DNA from: Bretschneidera sinensis
Lineage: Eukaryota > Streptophyta > Magnoliopsida > Brassicales > Akaniaceae
Direction: 5' to 3'
Assembly (NCBI GenBank): GCA_023935145.1
Contig: CM043698.1
Span: forward strand, 70,117,501 to 70,181,500
DNA: 64,000 nt
Shown: piece by piece, positions 1 through 10,350 of the stretch
How the letters are laid out: every line of letters begins with the position of its first letter
How positions within the stretch are numbered: position 1 is the first letter of the stretch
The notes under the pieces: model-generated
The model's database searches: none
What the model was told of the DNA's origin: nothing
The model's input: the letters and a program-made list of their open reading frames with translations, nothing else
Program-made: the position numbers and the translations under genes

Positions 1-827
1 ATGCTCATTTTAAATTCACCTTGCATGCACTTTGCAAACTCTTGACACATAGATTCATTAATAACACCAAATATAATATCATCAACATATATTTGAACTA
101 TCAAAGTGTCATTTTTATGAGTTTTTGTGAAGAGAGTTGTGTCTATTCTACCTCTTACAAAATCATTGTCAATCAAAAATTTACTTAGTCTTTCATACCA
201 TGCTCTTGGAGCTTGCTTCAACCCATATAAAGCTTTAGAAAGCTTGTAGACATGATTTGGACGACTAGGATTTTCAAATCCAAGAGGTTGTTCAACATAA
301 ACCTTTTCTTCTATAAAGCCATTTAAAAAGGCACTTTTCACATCCATTTGAAATAGCTTGAATTTATTAAAGCATGCAAAGGCTAATAACATTCGAATGG
401 CTTCTAATCTAGCTACAGGAGCATATGTTTCATCAAAGTCTATTCCTTCTTCTTGGTTATATCCCTTAGCAACTAATCTAGCCTTATTTCTAGTTAATAT
501 ACCATTTTCATCCATTTTGTTTTTATATACCCATTTAGTTCCAATTATTGAATGATCTTTTGGTCTTGGAACTAGTTTTCAAACATTGTTTCTCTCAAAT
601 TGATTTATCTCTTCCTGCATTGCAGTTATCCAATCATTATCTTTTTCAGCTTCTATAAATGTCTTAGGTTCTACTTGACATAAATAAGCTACAAAATTGC
701 GAATATTTCTAATGGAAGAGCGAGTTCTTACCCCTTGTGAAGGATCACCAATCACTTAATCAATTGGATGATAATTTACATGCCTCCAATCCTTGGGTAG
801 ACTTTCTTCTTGTTGACTTGAGGATGG
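1..827 (-). pseudogene. Copia-1 reverse transcriptase region (partial)
   Basis: Reading the minus strand gives a Ty1/copia reverse transcriptase: an NxxVWKLVPRPK-like start (with W replaced by a stop near 579), KARLVAKGYNQ, the FLNG motif, YGLKQAPRAWYERL and the catalytic YVDD box near 85-95. It copies element RNA into DNA in family members. The frame is broken by several nonsense codons (828-830, one in HPID*VIGDP near 757, and the W-to-stop), so this copy is dead. The RNase H part lies beyond the left edge. It follows the integrase block directly, in the usual copia order. Identification rests on motifs I translated by eye. Confidence 0.93.
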
Positions 828-2057
828 TTAGTCCACATTGGAAGTTTTCATCTCTTCATTTGCTTGAGGTGAACTCACTTTTGGGTCAACAATGAGAGTA
901 GGAGTTTCCATTCTTGGAATAAAATCTGCATCATCTTTAAAGGAAACATCTCTACTACTCATTGGGTTAGATTCATCAATAGTTACATGCACAGATTCTT
1001 TTACCACTAGAGTTCTCTTATTGAAAACTGTATAAGCCTTACTAGTAGTTGAATATCCTAGAAATATTCCTTCATCGGTCTTGGAATCAAATTTACCCAA
1101 GTTAGTTTTATTGTTATTTAAGATGAAGCATTTACTACCAAAAGCACGAAAATACGAAATTTTGGGCTTTCTCCCTTTCCATAGTTCATATGTAGTTTTA
1201 TCAAGCAGAGGCTTTATCAAAATTCTATTTAATATATAGCAAGAAGTATTCACGGCTTCAGTCCAAAAGTATTTTGTTAAATTATTTTCACAAAGCATAG
1301 TTCTTGAAAATTCTTCTAGAACTCTATTTTTCCTCTCAACAACTCCATTTTGTTGAGGAGTTCTAGGAGCTGAAAAGTTGTGATTAATTCCATTTTCATC
1401 ACAAAATTTTGAAAAGCTTTGATTTTCAAATTCTTTGCCATGATCACTTCTTATGCTTGAAATACAAATTCCTTTTTCATTTTGTACCTTTTTGCAAAAC
1501 TTTTCAAATCTTTTGAAAGCTTCATCCTTGTAAGCAATAAAAATAACGAAGGTATATCTTGAATAGTCATCAACAATAACAAGAGCATATTGATGGCCAC
1601 CTAGACTAATGGTACTTATTGGACAAAACAAGTCCATATGCAGAAGTTCCAAAGGTCTAGTAGTTGAAACTACATTCTTTGCTTTAAAAGAAATCCTAGT
1701 TTGTTTTCCCATTTGACAAGCATCGCATACTTTGTCTTTTTCAAAATTGATTTTAGGAAGTCCAATGACTAAATCTTTTTTTGAAACGATTTTCAGCAAG
1801 TTCATGTTTACATGACCAAGCCTTCTATGCCATAGCCATAGATTTTCACTAAAAGCAGGAAAACATTTTTCATTTTCAGAATGCAAGGATTTCAAATCAA
1901 CTATATAGACATTTTCATGTCTATGGCCAATAAATTTAATCTTGTTGCTCTTGATGTCTATAACTAGACAATGAGAGGTCTCAAATGTGACTTTGTTTCC
2001 TTTGTCACATAGTTGACTAATGATAAGTAAATTTGGCTTAAGACCTTGTACTAGCAA
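828..2057 (-). pseudogene. Copia-1 GAG-pre-integrase and integrase region
   Basis: An open stretch of 409 codons on the minus strand. It begins in the protease/integrase linker and contains the GAG-pre-integrase zinc-binding motif (HRRLGH then CDACQMGK), followed by an rve integrase core with D in LHMDLF, D in IRSDHGKEFE and E in NGVVERKN: the DD35E triad is intact. Downstream is a typical C-terminal stretch with FGSKCF and DEGIFLGYS. In family members it inserts the cDNA into the host genome. It ends at a stop (828-830) where the polyprotein should continue into reverse transcriptase, and its upstream junction with protease is shifted in frame. This is a block of a decayed Gag-Pol, not a separate gene. 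Confidence 0.93.
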
Positions 2058-2254
2058 TACATTATCTAAGGTAGAGAAATCATTACCTACTTTTCCATGC
2101 CCGATGATCTTTATTTTGGTGTTGTCTCCAATGGTGACATATCCACCATCTCTTTGAGTTAGCTCTTGAATACACTTTTATCATCGGTCATGTACTTTGA
2201 GTATCCACTATCAAGGCACCAACAGCTACCTTTCTCCTTTGTGTGGAGACATAT
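2058..2254 (-). pseudogene. Copia-1 protease remnant
   Basis: Between the gag and integrase blocks the minus strand reads CWCLDSGYSKYMTDD: the aspartic protease active site (DSG at about 2204-2212) of copia polyproteins. A stop codon separates it from the gag frame, and a shift after ...SVFKS separates it from the integrase frame. Further on, the fragment GDNTKIKIIGHGKVGN, also usual for this region, is in yet another phase. The protease is therefore recognisable but broken. Confidence 0.85.
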
Positions 2255-3997
2255 CTACATCACACTAGGATACACGATGGCATTTTTAGGTACCCAAAAT
2301 TTCTTGGATCCTTTGAGGTTAGTCCTAGAAAACACGGTTCCTTTTGGGACCCGTACTTTCTTGATAACATATGGAGTTCTATAGACATGATGATGCACAA
2401 TCCTAGGATAATAGTTACTGAAATTTCTAGGATTTCTTAGTTGTGCATGTCTATAATTCTTAGGATAGGAGTTCCTAGGATACATGTTTCTATTGTAAGG
2501 AATATGAATATGTATGCCATTTCTAGAAAATGTATGATGATAATTTCTAGGATACATGCTTGCATTATTATGAATATGCATATTATTTCTAGGATAACCA
2601 TGATGGTAATTCCTAGGATATGTATGTGCAGTGTGCAAGTTTTGATTATACATATTGTTTCTAGAATGCATATTATAATTATTTCTAGAATGAGTATAAG
2701 CATTTCTTGAATGAGCATACATATAAGCATGTGTATTTCTAGGATGCTTCATTCTTGTATAAACATTAGAATTGGTATTTCTAGACTTGCTAGCATTTAT
2801 AGAGGGAGTGCATTTAGCCTTGCTAGAGATTTTAGAAGTAGAAGCTTCATTCACACCTGAGGCTTTAATGAATAAAGTCTCTTTTGATGTTTGTTTGCCT
2901 AATGAAGAATAACCTAACCCAGATTTTCCTTCATTTAATCTTTGGCAAGATAGCACTTCATCTAGCTTTTCTTTTCCAAGCATAAGTCTAGATATAGTAT
3001 CATTTAATTTTATTATCTTCTTCTTTAAGTTTTCATTTTCATCTTTAAGAAGATCTTGAGAAGAATCATAAAGTAATGAAGATAGTTTATCTTTTTCTTC
3101 TCTTAAACCTACCATCTCTTTAGAAAGAGATGACACCTCTTTTTTAAGAATGGTGTTCCTAGAATCGAAGTTCTTCAATTCTTCATACATTTTATTTATT
3201 ACTTCTATCAATTCTTCACTACTGCTAACAATGTTATTTTTTGAAGAGGAAGAAGTTGATACCTCATTTTCGTCGTCGATTGCCATAAGACATAGGTTGG
3301 CAATTTCCTCGCATCCGATCTCTTTATTCGAGGAGTCTTTTTCTTCTTCATCACCATCACGATTAAGATCTTCAATTTCCATAAAAGGTAAGGATGTGGT
3401 GGAACCATCAATTTTGTAATCCAAGTAGCTTTCATGCTTCTTGAAGGATTTCACAAGCTCTTCTAAACTTTCACATGTAGAATGCTTTGTCAAAATAATT
3501 TTCCATTGATTTGACAAAGACCTAAGAAATATTCTCACAAGTTCAAGGTTAGAATAAATTTTACCCATGAAAGATAAAGTTTTAACAAGTATGGTAAAAC
3601 GAGTTTGCGAATCAAAAATTGATTCATTTTCATTCATTTTAAAATGCTCTAAGTCATGAACAAAGTTTTTTAATTTGAAATTCTTTTCTTGCTCATTTCC
3701 TCCATGAATGAGTTCCAATAAATCCCAAATTTCTTTTGCGGTCTTACATGAGGAAATTTGATCAACTTCGTTTTGATCAAGAGAACTATAAAACATGTTC
3801 ATAACTTTAGTATTTAGTTGAATAAATTTACGATCATTTACATCAAAATTATTTTCATTTTCAAGAATGAAATACCAAGTATAATAATCATGAGCTTGAA
3901 TAAAAATCTTCATTTGAGCTTTCCAATGGATGAAATTTGTTCCATGGAGAAGAGGGGGACTAGAAGGATCTCTTCCTTCTAAAAATATAGTTGCCAT
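2255..3997 (-). pseudogene. Copia-1 Gag (UBN2-type capsid)
   Basis: 580 codons, starting just inside the primer-binding site. Residues about 10-210 match plant copia Gag (DUF4219/UBN2 type): HGTNFIHWKAQMKIF near the start, AKEIWDLLE, and the FLRSLSNQWK region. Residues about 215-330 are acidic and coiled-coil-like (KEVSSLSKEM...LREEKDKL). The C-terminal 180 residues are unusual: rows of PRN/SRN units rich in His, Asn, Tyr and Met stand where a CCHC zinc knuckle is expected, and I see no knuckle. It ends with KKFWVPKNAIVYPSVM, a SIRE-lineage-like junction to protease, and a stop. Start chosen as the first ATG after the primer site. Function in the family: packaging of element RNA into cytoplasmic particles. 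Confidence 0.88.
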
Positions 3998-4038
3998 AGG
4001 ATCAACTCAAGGATATTAAGCCTAAAATTGAGAACGAG

Positions 4039-4050
4039 GCTCTGATACCA
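4039..4050 (-). other. Copia-1 primer-binding site (tRNA-iMet)
   Basis: On the minus strand the 12 bases read TGGTATCAGAGC, the complement of the 3' end of plant initiator-Met tRNA. It lies 2 bp inside the LTR edge at 4053 and fixes the element's orientation (5' LTR to the right). Confidence 0.95.
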
Positions 4051-4845
4051 ATTGTAGGTCCAAAATATACTATGGCAATACCCAAGAGGGGGGTGAATTG
4101 GGTATTAAAAAATTAAATACTTTTTGCAATCTCAAATAACAAAATATATGCGGAATTAAATCTTTCTAAATTACTAGCACAAAGATGAAAGAGTTTATTG
4201 CTTAATATAGAAATGATAATTGAATTATAAAATAATTAAGCAATCAATCTCATTTACTTGAATAATAAATAATTATAAGCAAGTAATTATGAAAGTAAAT
4301 AAGGAGATAGAGTTAGAGAGATGCAAACTCGATTTATAGTGGTTTGACAATATCGGAATCCTTCCGACCCTACATCCACTCTCTTTAAGGATCCTCCTTG
4401 AAGTCTTTCACTAAACCAAGCAACTTACGGGTGTTGCTCAAACCGAAACACAAGCAACTTACGGGTTTTGCTCAAACTGTACAATCCCCTTCCTCTCGGA
4501 AGTAATCCCCTTCCTCTCGAAAGTAATCCCTTTACAATAAAAGCTGTAAAGTAAATGGTAGAGAGACAGCAAATGAAAGCTTATACAATTGAATAATGTC
4601 TCTCTTTCAAAGAAAAGCTTGAAGAATAGCTCAACATGAGTATTTTAAAGCTTTTTTGAGTTTCAAAGAATGAATGAGTTGATTGTGTGTGTTCTTCTCT
4701 TTTTGAATGTCTTCTCCTTCTTATTGAATGCTGAATTGAGTGGATTTATATAGCCATCAGTTAATATGGCCGTTAGACTTCAATTTGAATTGATTGTGCC
4801 TTTAAAATCTCAGATTTCGAATCTCAACGGTCATATTTTTGAACT

Positions 4846-5010
4846 ACCAGTCGACTAGGTCGTGATACCAGTCGACTGGGTCCTTTTAAAAATTCACATT
4901 TTTGCTGCTACAGTGTTACCAGTCGACTGGTAAGTCATACCAGTCGACTGGGAACCTTCTGCCACTTTTACCAGTCGACTGCACTATTCATCCAGTCGAC
5001 TGGGTCACTG
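4846..5010. repeat. Palindrome cluster, CCAGTCGACTGG type (6 copies)
   Basis: Six near-identical 12-mers with core AGTCGACT, each its own reverse complement, spaced about 20-30 bp apart within the first LTR block, upstream of its TATA box on the element's coding strand. Position suggests U3 regulatory repeats; that role is inferred. Confidence 0.85.
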
Positions 5011-5904
5011 TTGGAGTGCTGCTACAGTGATTTCTGGATTAACAGTGTTTTCAGCATAATTTTCTTCATATCTCTTTATTCATTTTGGATTTTTGAGTTC
5101 CAAAAAATCTCCTAATTCAATCAAACTTTCTTGCACATTAAACACACGAGTTAAACACTTCAAAAGTGTTTTGTTATCATCAAAATTAATCTAATCAATT
5201 TCTTGATTGAGGCATTTTTGATGATGACAAAACATATTACAAATTTAAGCATAATGTGTGTGCTAGATATATGAAGAATGATATATTACAAATGCTCTAG
5301 TAATTTTCTATGCCAACATAAATTCTTCTTAAATTCAATTAAAGAATGTTAAGTATTGAGCCCAAAGAATTTATTTGCATTTAATAAAATCACTTGGAGA
5401 TTTTATATCTTCAATTAATAAGACTATATAATAAAATGCAATGCAAATATAATTTGCTCCTAACAATTGAAATGACATCAACATTGATTCACCAATTTCT
5501 ACAATCTTGGTCTCCTTTGATGTATAAGCACTATTAACAATCTGTATTACTTAAGTAATATTCATTAGTGCTTAATTAAGATTTTTGTTACTATCAAACT
5601 CATATAGGGTCAACATAAACAATCTAAGAGTAAATGGTAGAGAGATAGCAATGACTGCTTTTACAAATGAACAATATCTCTCTTTTAAGAACATGCTTGA
5701 AGAATGGCTCAACAATAAATTTTTCAAAGCTTTTGAAAATTAATGAACAAACTTATGAATTGAATGTGTTATCTACTTCTTTTAAATGCTCATTGAAGTT
5801 GGTTTATATAACTTTGAATTAATATGGCCATTAGACACTGACTTGGTAGGTTTGGTGCATTAAATGCTCGAGTCTTGCGTCTCAAACAGTCATATTTTTG
5901 AATT

Positions 5905-6095
5905 ACCAGTCGACTGGTTCAAGTAAGAAATCTCACTTTTAGGCGGTGGAAGAGTACCAGTCGACTGGGTCCTAAGCACCAATCGACTGGGAACTCACTA
6001 TCCCAGATGCCAATCGACTGGGTACTCTACACCAGTTGACTGGGGACCTTCTGTCCCATACTCCAGTCGACTAGTACATTGAGCCAGTCGACTGG
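5905..6095. repeat. Palindrome cluster, CCAGTCGACTGG type (7 copies)
   Basis: Seven copies or one-base variants (CCAATCGACTGG, CCAGTTGACTGG, CCAGTCGACTAG) in the second LTR block, at the same relative place as the cluster at 4846-5010. Confidence 0.85.
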
Positions 6096-6411
6096 GTTGC
6101 CCTTCAACCCAGAGTTTCAAGTTTCAAAACTATTTTTGACTTAGAAACATTTGTATTAATAGTTTTGTCAAAAATTTTTTGTAAAAAGAGCCATAAGACA
6201 AGCTAAGTACTTAAATATGAGAGATTTACAGTTGGTTTCAATACCTTAATGCCTATTCTATATCTTCTGTCTTGTCTTGGCATCTGAAACTAGTTGAGTT
6301 CTTGCATCTTGTTTCTTTACTGAAAGGTTTTACCATTTAAACACTTAGATAAAACTGTAATTACAATTAGAGTAGTGTTTTGTCATTATTAAAATTAAAT
6401 AAGGGTCAACA

Positions 6412-7430
6412 ACAGTCAAACCTACAAGGCTTCCTACCATAAGGTAATCGAAACGACTTGGTACACTCCATACAGTAAGCACAAGTTGGTTAGCCAAGAG
6501 TACTCCACCCATAAGGCATACTATAAACCGAGAAATCGCTGATTGTCTATAGAAGTGTAACTTTCATATTAAAATTTTGTTTCCTACTTGCATCATAGGT
6601 AAGAACTCCATTCGTCCACAACATCTTCAACTCGTCTAACAACGGACTTAGATGGACATCCAGATTCTTATAGGGTGGTTTAGACCTGGAATAATCAAGG
6701 ATAAGAACAAATTATGCTCCTTCATGCCCATACCAAAAGGTAGATTGTACAGAGTGACAAAGACCGACCAACAAGAGGGGAAGCCGAATGACCGAATTGA
6801 GTGAACCCTTCAGTTGATAGTCCCAGCATAACATTCCATGGCTCGAGAGAAATCAATGGGTGCTCAACATCAAAGTATTTCCATGACTCACCATCCGTAG
6901 GGAGGATGAGAAAGTCAGGCTTACTACATTTTCCCTTCTTATGCCATCTCATGTGTTCGGCACTGTTTTCCAACATGTAAAGTCTTTGAAGTCATGTGAT
7001 TGGAAAGTAACTCAACACTTTTAATAGTATGTCCTTTTGGTTCTCATTTCCCATTTGTTTAGGTTGAAATTTAGCATAACCACAGATGTCACAGTTTTCT
7101 TTTGCATATCTTCCTAAGAGTACAACATACAATCATTCTGGCATGCATGTATCTTCTGATAACCAAGTCCTAACCCTTTCAATATCTTCTTGCATTAGTA
7201 AAGGTTTTTTGGCAACATACTCTTAATTTTTGACATTAATCTGTCGTAACAGCTATCAAACATGTTAAAATCCGACTTACAGTTCAATAGTTGAACAACC
7301 ACTAATAACTTGGTATGCTTCTTGCAACCTTCCCATAACGAATCCTCGGCATTTCTTAATAAATCGTAAAACATAGCAACATCATAATTTGAAGCATCCT
7401 CAACATCCTAATTAAATTCAACAGAAACAT
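6412..7430 (-). pseudogene. CACTA TNP2-type transposase (Transposase_21), broken
   Basis: Minus-strand pieces in several phases line up in the order of TNP2 transposases: DVAMFYDLLRNAEDSLWEGC, MLPKN, KILKGLGLGYQKIHACQNDC (about 7100-7230), HKKGKCSKPDFLILPTDGESW and NVMLGLSTEGFTQFGHS (about 6790-6960), VTLYNLPFGMGMKEHNLFL, NLDVHLSPLLDELKMLWTNG, and CMECTKSFRLPYGRKPCRFD ending at 6412. In the family this protein binds the transposon ends and catalyses cut-and-paste movement. Stops and at least three frame changes disrupt it, and the copia-1 LTR truncates it immediately after CRFD. I am sure of the family, less sure of exact limits. Confidence 0.88.
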
Positions 7431-7554
7431 TATCCATTATAATGTCCCCCATCTGATTCCTTCCTCAGAACCCTCCCTCCACATCGTCAATTCGACTCGC
7501 CGAACGTCTCACAGACAAAGGAACCTCTCAGTGTCGAGTCAATCTCTTATAAAT

Positions 7555-7773
7555 CCTAACAAAAACCCTTCTTGTATAGGTGCACGATAACCGCATTTAT
7601 TTTTAAAAACTTACTATTCCTACAAAGAAAGCAAGGACATCTAATAGTTCCCTTATACACGTAGCGATTATTACTATACGTGAAGTTAAGGAATCATTCA
7701 ACTCCATTCCTAAATTCTTCCGATACAGTATTACGCACAACCCAACAATCCATCCAACTCCGATCAACTGACA
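7555..7773 (-). pseudogene. CACTA transposase-associated domain (PF13963-like), broken
   Basis: The minus strand from an ATG at about 7773 reads MSVDRSWMDCWVVRNTVSEE, then EFRNGVE, a stop, FLNFTYSNN, IRCPCFLCRNSKF and HLYKKGFC. This is the usual N-terminal Transpos_assoc zinc-binding domain (CPC...C...H) of plant CACTA transposases. One in-frame TGA replaces the residue after NGVE (normally E), and a TAG follows GFC. It sits upstream of the TNP2 block, the expected order. Confidence 0.88.
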
Positions 7774-7779
7774 TCGTTC

Positions 7780-9460
7780 CAGATACTAAAACAGTTTTGA
7801 CCTTCAAAGTTATTCCAATTTACAATTGATTGATAAATATAACTCAAAATAAATAAAGTAATTTAAGATTTATGAGACAAACTAATTTAAAAGCCTTATT
7901 TTTAATGGATGTATTTTTTGAGCGCATTATTCTACATCATATACATAAATAATATCTTTATTTGTATGATCTCTCATCTTTTGTCATTCAAGAGTGCACA
8001 GTAAGATTTATATAAGGAATTATATTGTCTACTTACAAAAACAATCTATTCATATTTAAATAATTAAAAACTAATTAAATTAATAGTATACACAAGTTAA
8101 AATTTACATACCTAATCAACTAGAGTAATGTGACCACACAAGAAGCAATGAGTACTACCGATTGATTGTGTACCCTTGTTAGAGAAAATTATAAAGTATT
8201 AGCGAACAAGAAATTAAAAAAAAAAACAATTGATTATATATGAACATCACGCATGATGATGCTTTCTAGCCATATCATTTCATTCACTAAAAGGTAAAGG
8301 TCCAAACCCATTCAAGAATGTGTAATCCTTATTGCATTTAATAGCTACTATGCCATTTCATTTCAAAAAAAATTCGACAGCACTTCCCCTTAGTTCTCCA
8401 AGTACACGACTTAAATTCGGTGCTATCACATGAAGGAGATAGCTACGAATTTAGCATGTACCCAGAGAATAATGAGATGTATTATCGAAACGAAACAAGC
8501 AAAGAATTATTAACTGCAAGACGGATCAAGTATTCCTAAACTGTCCACACTAGACAATCCAAGGATTATTTGAACACAAACACTCTTATTGCAAACATAT
8601 TAACTAGCAAGCAACAAGTGCATTTATGTCGCTCAATAATCCTCGGACGGGTGATCTAAGGTAAGATGCAATGCATAATGTATGCAAATAAAGAATATAT
8701 AAGAGAAATCAGAGAATATTAAGAAAAAATTCTACATAAAATTCGACATAGTTTCCCCTACTTATCGTACTTTTCCAAAATTTTCAAATGTAAAAAAAAA
8801 CCTAAAAAATTCAATTCAATTTCAATCCAACCAAATACAATCAACTAAATAGCCCATCTACCATATTTATTTATCCACCAAATAAACCGTTGTTTATTAT
8901 CGAAATTAAATAACTACAATTAACTTACAAAATTCTTGTCTAAACTAACATAACAAAATCTAAACTAACATATCAATATAATGCCTAAATTTAAACTATT
9001 AAGCAAAATTAAGTTCTAATTAACCTAAATTTTCAATTAATTTTTTCAACAAAATAATGCTTAAATGTAAACTAACATAACAAAATCTAAACTATCATAT
9101 CAAAATAATGCCTAGCTAAATTTAAACTAACAAGTAAAATTAAGTTCTAATCAACCTGTTTTTTTATAAGTGTCAATCAACCTAAATTTTTAATTATTTT
9201 TTCTAAAAAATAATGCTTAAATGTAAATTAACATAACAAAATCTAAACTAAAATATCAAAACAATACCTAAATTTGAACTAACATATAAAATTATTTTTT
9301 CACAAAAAAATAATTACCTTTACACTAACAAATATATATATATATATATATACACACGCATACACTAACAAATATATGTGAACAATTAAAATAAATAACT
9401 ACAATATATATCATTTTAATAAATAAATAAATAAATATTTAACAATGAAATGTAAATAGG
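7780..9460. other. CACTA non-coding 5' region
   Basis: No gene seen. AT-rich sequence with short direct repeats around 8930-9260 (variants of AACATAACAAAATCTAAACT repeated four or more times) and a (TA)n run near 9333. Its place between the transposase start and the terminus at 10069 assigns it to the CACTA element. Confidence 0.6.
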
Positions 9461-9601
9461 AATTGAGAGAGAGACATGCCAAAAGGTTCGCGCACATGGT
9501 GGAGGGAATGAGAAAGGATGAAGCTGAAGAGAAAGAAAGGAGAAGGAAGAGGAAGAGAAAGAAAGGAGAAGGAAATGAGAAAAGAAAATGCGGAAGAAAG
9601 G

Positions 9602-9634
9602 TGAGAGAGAGAGAGAGAGAGAGGGAGAGAGAGT
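9602..9634 (+). repeat. (GA)n microsatellite
   Basis: A GA run interrupted once (GAGGGAGA), within a purine-rich stretch 9460-9740 that stays open in one frame only because it is low in complexity. Not a gene. Confidence 0.95.
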
Positions 9635-10056
9635 GTGTGGTGGTGGTGGGCGGCGACTATTGAGGCAAAAAGAGAAAGAAAAAAAAAGGGAAAAGAAATG
9701 AAGAAAGAAGGATGAAGGAAGAAGAAATAGGGAAAAGTTACTTGTCCGTCTCAGATTAGGTTTTCATTTTGAAAATCTCAACTTATCTGCAACGGACATG
9801 TGTCTATCACTTATAATTTTTTTTAAATAATTAAAACACATCTGCGACAGGCACGATAATATTAATATATATATATATATAAGCAACCACAAATTTAAAT
9901 TTTGAATTTAAGCAATTGCAGCAGAATTTTTTAACATCTATGACCGAAAATTCCATCACAAATAATATCGGCTACAAAATTTAAATTTCGTAGCTGATAG
10001 GTATTTTCTACGGTGAAAATGATTCCGTTGTTGAAAAATCCATCGCAAATGCCCAA

Positions 10057-10069
10057 TTTTCTTATAGTG
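10057..10069 (-). repeat. CACTA terminal inverted repeat
   Basis: Reverse complement CACTATAAGAAAA, matching the CACTACAAGAAAA consensus with one change. The base triplet TCA follows outside; its partner duplication is not in the window. Confidence 0.85.
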
Positions 10070-10350
10070 TCAAGAAAGATAGGAATAAGTGTTTTCATTT
10101 TGCCGGGGAAGAAAGAGGAAAGAAAAACTATCATATAACCTTTTTGATATTAAAATGGTATTATTGTTGATTAAAAAAAATATGAATGTCATCTAGCTAA
10201 TTGTTGTTGCATAAAAGATTTGAGATTGAATTCTACTCGCACCAAGTAAGAGCAAATCCAATATTTTTTTTCCATAGGGGATCAAAATATAATAATGACA
10301 AAAATTAAGATTATAAATAACTAAAATATTAGACATTTTTTGTTTATTTT

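Larger units (their letters stand above)
4053..6411 (-). repeat. Copia-1 5' LTR with internal duplication
   Basis: Starts (plus strand) with TGTAGGTCC next to the primer site and ends with GGGTCAACA at 6411, abutting CACTA coding sequence. It contains two related blocks: one with ATGGTAGAGAGACAGC near 4555 and a second with ATGGTAGAGAGATAGC near 5634. The first block already ends in GGGTCAACA at 5615, so the LTR proper may be 4053-5615 (1563 bp) followed by a second, 5'-shortened copy (about 5616-6411), or one 2.36-kb LTR with an internal duplication. Each block has a TATATA box on the minus strand (near 4750 and 5807) and a cluster of CCAGTCGACTGG palindromes. The opposite LTR is outside the window. 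Confidence 0.8.
6412..10069 (-). mobile_element. CACTA (En/Spm) transposon fragment
   Basis: A DNA transposon relic transcribed on the minus strand. Its 5' terminus is at 10057-10069, where the plus strand reads TTTTCTTATAGTG, i.e. CACTATAAGAAAA inverted, preceded by imperfect subterminal repeats (CCGTTGTTGAAAAATCC, CCATCGCAAATG, CATCTGCGACAGGC). Transposase-associated and TNP2 domains follow at 7555-7773 and 6412-7430. Coding sequence is cut at 6411/6412 by the copia-1 LTR, so the 3' half must lie left of the window. Between about 7780 and 10050 there is AT-rich non-coding sequence including a GA repeat. Many stops and shifts: not active. Confidence 0.9.

Noticed and set aside
9463..9663. 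Arg/Glu/Lys-rich open frame of 66 codons
   Set aside because: It is a translation of GA/AAG simple sequence within CACTA non-coding DNA; no start context or domain.
10195..10255. SINE-like GATTGAATTCTACTCGCACC near the copia-2 left flank
   Set aside because: A single B-box-like word in a short stretch; partner boxes not found.
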